6,700 nucleotides of DNA from Flavobacteriaceae bacterium UBA5079. Its GTDB lineage: Bacteria; Bacteroidota; Bacteroidia; Flavobacteriales; Flavobacteriaceae. This document shows positions 1-5,620 of the stretch, piece by piece; position 1 is the first letter of the stretch; each line of letters begins with the position of its first letter. Where the stretch lies: contig DIAL01000008.1 in the NCBI GenBank assembly GCA_002414705.1, positions 14,565 through 21,264 on the forward strand, in the 5' to 3' direction. Under the pieces are notes generated by a model. It was not told the DNA's origin. It saw only the letters and a program-made list of their open reading frames with translations, and searched no databases. A program made the translations under genes and the position numbers.

Positions 1-41
1 CAATTATTTTAGAATTATACATTGAAAATTGTTTGTTTTTA

Positions 42-72
42 ATTTCCGAATCTAAAAATATGTTTCGGAAAT
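42..72. repeat. Inverted repeat with 9-bp arms upstream of the S9 peptidase gene
   Basis: ATTTCCGAA (42-50) is the perfect reverse complement of TTCGGAAAT (64-72), with a 13-nt spacer. No T-run follows the stem on either strand, so it does not look like an intrinsic terminator. It could be an operator or the remains of a structured 3' end of an upstream gene that lies outside the window. The repeat itself is certain; its function is unknown. Confidence 0.5.
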
Positions 73-140
73 CACATGATTAATCTGTTCGCAATTTAAC
101 CATTTCCATGGTAAGAGTTTTCAAAAGCGAATCGCATTCG

Positions 141-154
141 TTATGCATGCATAA
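141..154. repeat. 14-bp perfect palindrome
   Basis: TTATGCATGCATAA is identical to its own reverse complement and has no spacer. A smaller inverted repeat, CGAAT-N3-ATTCG (128-140), abuts it on the left. Such symmetry suits binding of a dimeric regulator upstream of the peptidase gene, but AT-rich DNA produces short palindromes by chance. No protein is proposed. Confidence 0.4.
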
Positions 155-181
155 TAAACCTGCTATTCTTAAATAAAGTCG

Positions 182-213
182 TTTCAAATCCAAAAATGTT
201 TTTGGTATCTTTA
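182..213 (+). promoter_or_regulatory. Weak Bacteroidetes-type promoter candidate for the S9 peptidase
   Basis: TATCTTTA (206-213) matches 7 of 8 positions of the Bacteroidetes -7 consensus TAnnTTTG. TTTC (182-185), 20 nt upstream, resembles the -33 TTTG/TTG element. Transcription would begin near 218-222 and leave a leader of only about 15 nt before the ATG at 236. The match is imperfect and found by eye, so it is a candidate only. No Shine-Dalgarno sequence precedes the ATG; the DNA there is A-rich. Confidence 0.3.
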
Positions 214-235
214 GGATTCAAAAAAACCATTTAAT

Positions 236-2680
236 ATGAAATCACTATTGACTTGCTATCTGTTTTTATTTTTAATTTCGGGTTATGCCCAAGAAAACCT
301 GACATACCAAAAACCACATCAAAACATTTTAGAACTTGCCGAAGCACCTCTTGCTCCAAGTATCCTAATGGATAGTAAAGGCGAAAATATTGTGTTCCTT
401 TACCGAAGTGCTTACAAAACGATTGAAGAGCTTTCGGAAACCGAAATGCGATTAGGTGGTTTACGAATTAATCCTGTAACCAATATTGGAAGTCGAACGC
501 GATACAATACCGATATCAAAGTTAAAAATGATAAAACTGGTAACCCGAAAGCTGTTTCTGGATTACCTGCAGATGGCAGATATGCTAACTTCTCATGGTC
601 GCCAAATCAAAAATATATGACGTTTACCAACACCGTTTCAACAGGAGCCGAATTATGGTTATTAGACATAGATAAAGCACAAGCTAAAAAACTTACAGCA
701 CCCAAATTAAATGCCAATATGGGCAATCCTGCTGCTTGGATGAAAAACAGCGAAGCGCTTTTAGTAAAAATGCTTCCTGAAAATAGAAAGGCATTGATTA
801 ATACCAAAGAAGCTGTTCCAACAGGCCCAACGGTTTCTGTTAGTGAAGCTGGTGTAAAAGCCCAAAACCGTACCTATCAAGATTTACTTAAAAACCCAAA
901 TGACGAACATAATTTTGAACAATTAGCGCAGGCAGAACTTTACAAAGTGTCACTTGACGGAACGGCTAGTCTTTGGAAATCAGCTGATATGTATCGTGGC
1001 ATGTCCTTTTCTCCAGATGGAAATTATGTGATGATTACTACCATAAACAAACCATTTTCCTATTTGGTGCCTTATTCCCGTTTTCCTTCAGAAACCATTA
1101 TTTATAAATCCAATGGCGATTTGGTAAAAAGCATGCTCCAAGTCCCATTAATTGAAGATTTACCTCAAGGTTTTATGGCGGAACGCACAGGTATGCGTGA
1201 CCTGAACTGGCGAAATGACAAACCTGCAACCCTTTATTGGGCTGAAGTTTTAGATGGAGGCGATCCTGAAAACAACGTCCCGTTTCGTGATGAAGTTTTT
1301 CAACAAGATGCACCATTTAATGGGAAAGTCACTTCACTTCTAAAAACCAAAGATCGTTTTAGTGGTATTACTTGGGGAACTGATAACATGGCTATTGCTA
1401 ACGATTATTGGTGGAATACGCGAAACACCAGAACCTATGTATTTAATCCGTCCAATGCTAACCAAGAGCCTACAGTTTTATTCGATAGAAATTACCAAGA
1501 TGTGTATAGCAATCCAGGAAGTTTTGTGTACACTAAAAATGATTTTAATGAATATGTTTTAGAGGTTAATAACAACAAAGCCTATTTAATTGGTGATGGT
1601 TATAGCGATGCTGGAAAATTCCCGTTTGTAGATGAAATGAATCTGGAAACACAAAAAACCACACGTTTATATCAATCCACATTAACAGAACAAGTAGAAA
1701 GCATCAGTTCGGCTTTAGATGCGAAAGATGGAACGTTTTTAGTGCGAATCGAATCGAAAAACGAATTTCCAAATTACTACATCCGAAATATTAAAAAGAA
1801 AAACAGTTTAACAGCATTAACCACATTTGAAAACCCATTTAAGAGTATTCAAAATGTAAAAAAAGAAGTCATTACCTACAAACGTGATGACGGTTTAGAA
1901 TTATCTGGCACTTTGTATTTACCAACTAATTACGAAAAAGGTAAAAAATACCCAATGATTTTATGGGCCTATCCTCGAGAATTCAAGGACAAAAGTAGCG
2001 CGAGTCAAAATACATCTAGTTCTAACGAATTTACTTATCCCTATTACGGTTCACCAATTTACTGGGTAACTAGAGGTTATGTGGTATTGGATGATGCCGC
2101 TTTCCCAATTATTGGCGAAGGTGATGACCAACCAAACGATACCTTTATTAAACAACTAGTTGGCAACGGAAAAGCAGCTATAGATGCTGTGGATGCTCTA
2201 GGTTATATTGATAGAGATCGCGTTGCCGTTGGAGGCCACAGTTATGGTGCATTTATGACAGCCAATTTATTAGCACATTCCAATTTATTTGCCGCAGGAA
2301 TTGCCAGAAGTGGTGCTTACAACCGAACGTTAACACCGTTTGGTTTCCAAAGTGAAGAACGTAACTATTGGGAAGCACCAGAAGTGTATTATAACATGTC
2401 GCCGTTTATGCATGCTGATACTATGAAAACACCTTTATTACTAATTCATGGTGAAGCTGATAATAATTCAGGTACCTATCCATTACAAAGTGAGCGTTAT
2501 TTTAATGCCTTAAAAGGATTAGGCGCTCCAGTGCGTTTGGTCATGTTGCCAAGAGAAAGTCATGGATATTCTGCTAAAGAATCTATTTTACACATGCTTT
2601 GGGAACAAGACGAATGGTTGGAGACGTATGTGAAGAATAAAAAGACAGTACAGAAGACAGAAACTTCCATAAAAGAATAA
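236..2680 (+). CDS. Exported S9 family serine peptidase, S9D glutamyl endopeptidase-like
   Basis: This gene encodes an 814-aa prolyl-oligopeptidase-fold serine peptidase that probably cleaves peptides in the periplasm or at the cell surface. Residues 1-18 form a signal peptide (K2, hydrophobic core 4-14, predicted cleavage A18|Q19). The region to about residue 535 is the N-terminal beta-propeller, with WSP and SPDG blade motifs (for example SPDG at 259-262). The C-terminal alpha/beta-hydrolase (about 545-800) carries a complete triad. The nucleophile is S669 in GGHSYG (666-671), the acid is D742 in HGEADNN, and the histidine is H776 in ESHGYS. Y579 in the WAYPRE stretch probably supports the oxyanion hole. 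The stretches around S669, 'RSGAYNRTLTPFGFQ' and 'ESHGYSAKES' strongly resemble plant chloroplast glutamyl endopeptidase (MEROPS S9D), which cuts after Glu. The specificity here is inferred from that likeness. The tail after about 800 is Lys-rich. The gene appears monocistronic, with its own terminator. The fold and triad are very secure; Glu specificity is likely. Confidence 0.93.
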   Translation: MKSLLTCYLFLFLISGYAQENLTYQKPHQNILELAEAPLAPSILMDSKGENIVFLYRSAYKTIEELSETEMRLGGLRINPVTNIGSRTRYNTDIKVKNDKTGNPKAVSGLPADGRYANFSWSPNQKYMTFTNTVSTGAELWLLDIDKAQAKKLTAPKLNANMGNPAAWMKNSEALLVKMLPENRKALINTKEAVPTGPTVSVSEAGVKAQNRTYQDLLKNPNDEHNFEQLAQAELYKVSLDGTASLWKSADMYRGMSFSPDGNYVMITTINKPFSYLVPYSRFPSETIIYKSNGDLVKSMLQVPLIEDLPQGFMAERTGMRDLNWRNDKPATLYWAEVLDGGDPENNVPFRDEVFQQDAPFNGKVTSLLKTKDRFSGITWGTDNMAIANDYWWNTRNTRTYVFNPSNANQEPTVLFDRNYQDVYSNPGSFVYTKNDFNEYVLEVNNNKAYLIGDGYSDAGKFPFVDEMNLETQKTTRLYQSTLTEQVESISSALDAKDGTFLVRIESKNEFPNYYIRNIKKKNSLTALTTFENPFKSIQNVKKEVITYKRDDGLELSGTLYLPTNYEKGKKYPMILWAYPREFKDKSSASQNTSSSNEFTYPYYGSPIYWVTRGYVVLDDAAFPIIGEGDDQPNDTFIKQLVGNGKAAIDAVDALGYIDRDRVAVGGHSYGAFMTANLLAHSNLFAAGIARSGAYNRTLTPFGFQSEERNYWEAPEVYYNMSPFMHADTMKTPLLLIHGEADNNSGTYPLQSERYFNALKGLGAPVRLVMLPRESHGYSAKESILHMLWEQDEWLETYVKNKKTVQKTETSIKE

Positions 2681-2698
2681 ATTTTAAAAAACTATATT

Positions 2699-2732
2699 AA
2701 AATGCCATTCCACTTAAGAATGGCATTTTTTT
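2699..2732 (+). terminator. Intrinsic terminator of the S9 peptidase gene
   Basis: A 12-bp perfect stem pairs 2699-2710 with 2718-2729 (core AATGCCATTC / GAATGGCATT) around a 7-nt loop, CACTTAA. It ends in a run of seven T (2726-2732). It begins 19 nt after the stop codon and separates the peptidase from htpG transcriptionally. Confidence 0.92.
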
Positions 2733-2742
2733 ATTCTCAAAA

Positions 2743-2784
2743 TGTCAGTTTGTCACGTTTTAACAGTTGGTACTTTTTTTGACT
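2743..2784 (+). promoter_or_regulatory. htpG promoter region: tandem TGTCA boxes and a -24/-12-like element
   Basis: Two TGTCA boxes (2743-2747 and 2751-2755) lie 8 bp apart in direct orientation. Downstream, TTGGTACT (2767-2774) followed by TTGACT (2779-2784) places GG (2769-2770) exactly 10 nt before GA (2781-2782). That is the sigma-54 geometry GG-N10-GC with one deviation (GA for GC). Transcription would start near 2794, giving a leader of about 60 nt. A housekeeping reading is also possible: TTTG (2749-2752), 18 nt, then TACTTTTT (2771-2778), a 7 of 8 match to TAnnTTTG. The location between a terminator and a chaperone start makes this the obvious promoter region. Which sigma factor uses it is undecided. 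Confidence 0.5.
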
Positions 2785-2816
2785 ATCACAAATCAAATAA
2801 GTTAAATATTAAATGT

Positions 2817-2838
2817 GATTCCTGCTTATGTAGGAATT
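2817..2838 (+). repeat. Hairpin in the htpG 5' leader
   Basis: Positions 2817-2825 pair with 2830-2838 around a TTAT loop. The stem has nine pairs, two of them G-U (core ATTCCT / AGGAAT). It ends 16 nt before the htpG ATG and has no T-run, so it is not a terminator. The ATTCCTGC...AGGAAT form resembles short dispersed palindromic repeats seen between genes in Bacteroidetes genomes, and this could be a slightly decayed copy. A role in the mRNA leader is an alternative. Confidence 0.5.
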
Positions 2839-2854
2839 TGAAACAAATAAAATT

Positions 2855-4765
2855 ATGGCAAAAGGTAGTATTAATGTATCGGTAGAGAATATCTTCCCAC
2901 TCATTAAAAAGTTTTTATACAGCGATCACGAAATATTTTTACGTGAACTGATTAGTAATGGTACAGATGCAACTTTAAAACTAAAGCATTTAACCAGTAT
3001 TGGTGAAGTTTCTGTAGAATACGGAAATCCACAGATTGAAGTTAAAATTGACAAAGAAGGCAAGAAATTGCATATTATAGATCAAGGTTTAGGTATGACA
3101 GCTGATGAAGTTGAAAAATACATTAACCAAGTGGCATTTTCTGGCGCTGAAGAGTTTTTAGATAAGTATAAAGATTCGGCTAAAGATTCAGGAATTATCG
3201 GTCATTTTGGTTTAGGTTTCTATTCAGCCTTTATGGTTGCTGAAAAAGTAGAAATCATCACCAAATCGTATAAAGACGAACCTGCAGCACATTGGACTTG
3301 CGATGGCAGCCCAGAATTTACTTTAGAAGCCTCTGATAAAACAGAACGTGGTACCGAAATTATTTTGCATATAGCAGACGATTCTACCGAGTTTTTAGAA
3401 GAATCTCGTATCAGTCAATTGTTACAGAAGTATAACAAGTTTATGCCTATTCCAATTAAATTTGGAACCAAAGAAATAAACGATCCAGATTTTACACCAA
3501 AAACAACAACCGATAAAGATGGCAAGGAAACTACCGAACCACATAAACAAATTACGGTTGATAATATCATCAATAATCCAAATCCTGCTTGGACTAAACT
3601 ACCAGCAGATTTAGAGGATGCAGACTACAAAGGGTTTTACAGAGAATTATATCCAGCACAATTTGAAGAGCCTTTATTTCACATTCATTTAAATGTAGAT
3701 TATCCGTTTAATTTAACGGGAATTTTATATTTCCCAAAAATGACGAACGATTTAAACGTTCAAAAAGATAAAATTCAACTCTACCAAAATCAGGTTTATG
3801 TTACCGATAATGTAGAAGGAATTGTACCAGAATTTTTAACCATGTTACGTGGTGTAATTGATTCGCCAGATATTCCATTAAACGTATCGCGTAGTTACTT
3901 ACAAGCTGATGGAGCAGTTAAGAAAATATCCTCTTACATCACACGTAAAGTGGCTGATAAGTTAAAATCACTTTTCAACAGCAATCGTGAAGATTTTGAG
4001 AAAAAATGGGACGATATTAAAATTGTTATTGAATACGGTATGCTTTCTGAAGAGAAATTCTTTGAAAAAGCAGATGCGTTTGCATTATATCCAACCGTTG
4101 ATGGTAAATATTTTACATATGACGAATTATTCAACGCCATCAAAGCCAAGCAAACTGATAAAGATGGGAAGTTAGTGATTCTGTATGCATCCAATCAAGA
4201 TGCACAACACAGTTATATTGAAGCAGCTACTGCCAAAGGTTATGAGGTGTTATTATTGGATTCGCCAATTGTTTCGCATTTAATGCAGAAGTTAGAATCT
4301 AGCAAAGAGAATATCACGTTTGCACGTGTGGATGCTGATCATGTTGATAATTTAATTAAGAAAGACGAAGAAACCATTTCGAAATTATCAGACGAAGAGA
4401 AAGCAACGCTAGAAAACGTATTAAAAGAAGTGATTCCACAGGAGAAATTCTCGGTACAGTTGGAAGCAATGGATAGTAATGCGACACCATTTATGATTAC
4501 GCAACCCGAGTTTATGCGACGCATGAAAGAAATGCAGCAGACAGGTGGAGGCGGCATGCAAATGTTTGGGAGCATGCCAGACATGTACAATTTGGTGGTG
4601 AATACAAATTCCGCTTTAGTAGGCGAAATTTTAGAAACTAAAACCAAGAAAAAGCAAGAACGCTTAATTACACAAAGTTTGGATTTAGCACGACTTTCAC
4701 AAGGATTATTAAAAGGTGAAGAGTTAACAAACTTTATTAAACGTAGTTATGAACTGATGAAATAA
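2855..4765 (+). CDS. htpG: Molecular chaperone HtpG (bacterial Hsp90)
   Basis: This is the ATP-dependent cytosolic dimeric chaperone that remodels client proteins, usually with DnaK. At 636 aa it is about the usual length (E. coli HtpG has 624). The N-terminal GHKL ATPase domain (about 1-215) shows the N-box with catalytic E31, N35 and D38. It also shows the DxGxG motif D76-G80 (DQGLGMT), the lid glycines GHFGLGF (116-122) and the GT pair at 166-167. A charged linker (about 208-250) leads into the middle domain, whose gamma-phosphate-contacting arginine is R346 in NVSRSYLQ. Most bacteria have NVSRE there; Ser after the Arg, together with the motifs DNIINNPNPAW and MPDMYNLVVN, is typical of Bacteroidetes HtpG. 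The C-terminal dimerisation domain (about 515-636) contains a GGGG turn (564-567) before a Met-rich stretch. The N-box reads SNGTDA instead of the commoner SNASDA, a mild variant. There is no signal peptide. The gene has its own promoter region and terminator, so it appears monocistronic, probably stress-responsive. The ATG has no Shine-Dalgarno sequence and is fixed by the conserved MAKGSINV start. Confidence 0.98.
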   Translation: MAKGSINVSVENIFPLIKKFLYSDHEIFLRELISNGTDATLKLKHLTSIGEVSVEYGNPQIEVKIDKEGKKLHIIDQGLGMTADEVEKYINQVAFSGAEEFLDKYKDSAKDSGIIGHFGLGFYSAFMVAEKVEIITKSYKDEPAAHWTCDGSPEFTLEASDKTERGTEIILHIADDSTEFLEESRISQLLQKYNKFMPIPIKFGTKEINDPDFTPKTTTDKDGKETTEPHKQITVDNIINNPNPAWTKLPADLEDADYKGFYRELYPAQFEEPLFHIHLNVDYPFNLTGILYFPKMTNDLNVQKDKIQLYQNQVYVTDNVEGIVPEFLTMLRGVIDSPDIPLNVSRSYLQADGAVKKISSYITRKVADKLKSLFNSNREDFEKKWDDIKIVIEYGMLSEEKFFEKADAFALYPTVDGKYFTYDELFNAIKAKQTDKDGKLVILYASNQDAQHSYIEAATAKGYEVLLLDSPIVSHLMQKLESSKENITFARVDADHVDNLIKKDEETISKLSDEEKATLENVLKEVIPQEKFSVQLEAMDSNATPFMITQPEFMRRMKEMQQTGGGGMQMFGSMPDMYNLVVNTNSALVGEILETKTKKKQERLITQSLDLARLSQGLLKGEELTNFIKRSYELMK

Positions 4766-4790
4766 TTAGTAAAAGAATATAAATAACATG

Positions 4791-4823
4791 AAAACCACTT
4801 CTCAACCGAAGTGGTTTTTTTTT
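4791..4823 (+). terminator. Intrinsic terminator of htpG
   Basis: An 11-bp perfect stem pairs AAAACCACTTC (4791-4801) with GAAGTGGTTTT (4808-4818) around a TCAACC loop, followed by T's to make a run of nine (4815-4823). It starts 26 nt after the htpG stop. The left arm and closing TGGTTTTTTT are the same as in the terminator at 6660-6690. Confidence 0.94.
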
Positions 4824-4840
4824 GTACCCTAACCAGAAGG

Positions 4841-4874
4841 CACGTTTTACGCACCCAAAAACACGTTTGTCTCA
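4841..4874 (+). promoter_or_regulatory. Tandem 21-bp-spaced direct repeat, LytTR-type operator candidate
   Basis: CACGTTT occurs at 4841-4847 and again at 4862-4868, exactly 21 bp (two helical turns) apart in the same orientation. Beyond the 7-bp core, the aligned copies also share C at +9 and CA at +11/+12, giving CACGTTT-N2-C-N-CA in both. Two direct half-sites 21-22 bp apart are the known geometry for LytTR-domain response regulators such as AgrA. The pair ends 7 bp before the -33 element of the downstream promoter, a place suited to an activator. The repeat is seen directly; the regulator class is inferred, and no LytTR gene is in the window. Confidence 0.55.
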
Positions 4875-4881
4875 TTAACTG

Positions 4882-4912
4882 TTTCTAGATACCTGGTAAA
4901 CCGCTAGGTTTG
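4882..4912 (+). promoter_or_regulatory. Bacteroidetes-type promoter of the two-gene operon
   Basis: TAGGTTTG (4905-4912) matches all defined positions of the -7 consensus TAnnTTTG. TTTC (4882-4885), a near match to the -33 element, is 19 nt upstream, which is the usual spacing. Transcription should start around 4917-4920, leaving a leader of about 20 nt before the ATG at 4938. The imperfect -33 element fits a promoter that needs an activator bound at the upstream direct repeats. Confidence 0.6.
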
Positions 4913-4937
4913 AATCGTAATCATAAAAACAACTATC

Positions 4938-5618
4938 ATGAAAAACAATCTAAACGTCAGTATTAAAACACCATGTTCTGAAAATTATAATAACTTTTCG
5001 CCTACTAAAGCAGGAGGTTTTTGTAATTCCTGTGAAAAAGAAGTCATTGATTTTACTAACATGAAATCTGAAGACATTATCAATTATTTCAAATTAAAAA
5101 GCGCCCAAAACACCTGTGGCAGATTTAATAACGTCCAATTACAATCAATTAATCAATTACCTAAAACCAATAAACGATTTAACCTTTTTGGAGGACTTAG
5201 CTTCGCGTTTCTTTCTTTTTTTAGTTTCACTTTTGCTCACGCGCAGGATATTAAAGCAGATACAAATAACAACAACAATTCAGAGATAAAAGATGTTCAT
5301 CAAGAGAAAGAAATCACAGTAAGAGGAACTGTTTTAGATGAAAATGGTTTTCCGCTACCAGGCACAAATATTATTCTTAAAGGGACAGCCATTGGAACAC
5401 AAACTAACTTTGATGGTGAATTTGAATTTCCTGAAAAATTAAAAAAAGGAGATGTTCTTATTTTCAGTTTTATAGGTTATGGTTCCAAAACCGTTGTTAT
5501 AAATAATGAAACTGCTACACCAAAAATTGAAATGGAAGTCAGTATGGATGCCGTTGCATGCATAGTTATGGGAAAAGTAGCTGTAAAAGAAGTTTACAAA
5601 TCGAAGAAAAACAAATAG
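4938..5618 (+). CDS. Membrane protein: Cys-rich N-terminal domain, one TM segment, CarboxypepD_reg-like domain
   Basis: This 226-aa protein has no assigned function. Residues 1-70 form a small domain typical of Bacteroidetes with four cysteines, C13, C29, C32 and C60 (C-x15-C-x2-C-x27-C). It is followed by a CGRF motif and could bind a metal such as zinc. K76, K79 and R80 precede one hydrophobic segment (about 83-100), so the positive-inside rule puts the N-terminal domain in the cytoplasm. The segment ends AHAQD (100-104), which looks like a Bacteroidetes signal peptidase I site even though it is internal, so the C-terminal part might be released. After an Asn-rich linker (108-125), residues about 126-200 form a carboxypeptidase-regulatory-like beta-sandwich. 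Its motifs are GTVLDENGFPLPGTNI, TNFDGEF and FSFIGYG, as in the domain found at the start of SusC/TonB-dependent receptors. There is no beta-barrel here; the protein stops at a basic tail (KEVYKSKKNK). It is the first gene of an operon with the transglutaminase-like gene 3 nt downstream. The architecture is secure; the role is unknown. Confidence 0.85.
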   Translation: MKNNLNVSIKTPCSENYNNFSPTKAGGFCNSCEKEVIDFTNMKSEDIINYFKLKSAQNTCGRFNNVQLQSINQLPKTNKRFNLFGGLSFAFLSFFSFTFAHAQDIKADTNNNNNSEIKDVHQEKEITVRGTVLDENGFPLPGTNIILKGTAIGTQTNFDGEFEFPEKLKKGDVLIFSFIGYGSKTVVINNETATPKIEMEVSMDAVACIVMGKVAVKEVYKSKKNK

Positions 5619-5620
5619 TT

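Noticed and set aside
1..22. Possible divergent gene starting at a minus-strand ATG (20-22) and running off the left edge
   Set aside because: Only seven codons are visible. They are open and preceded by A-rich DNA, but this is too little to support a gene.
108..176. 22-codon plus-strand frame upstream of the peptidase gene
   Set aside because: It is too short, lacks a ribosome binding context and contains the palindrome at 141-154. Nothing suggests translation.
2785..2819. ATCACA...TGTGAT inverted repeat in the htpG leader
   Set aside because: Six-base arms with a 23-nt spacer are expected by chance, and they overlap the stronger hairpin at 2817-2838.
4339..4647. 102-aa antisense open frame inside htpG
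   Set aside because: It lies wholly within well-conserved htpG coding sequence, has no recognisable domain or export signal, and is best explained as a reading shadow. The same applies to open frames at 607-807 and 3934-4194 (minus strand) and at 1362-1562 and 3987-4175 (plus strand).
5558..5620. Longer start of the transglutaminase-like gene at ATG 5558 (21 extra residues)
   Set aside because: The extension is polar, overlaps the previous coding region by 61 nt and would bury the signal peptide that starts naturally at ATG 5621.
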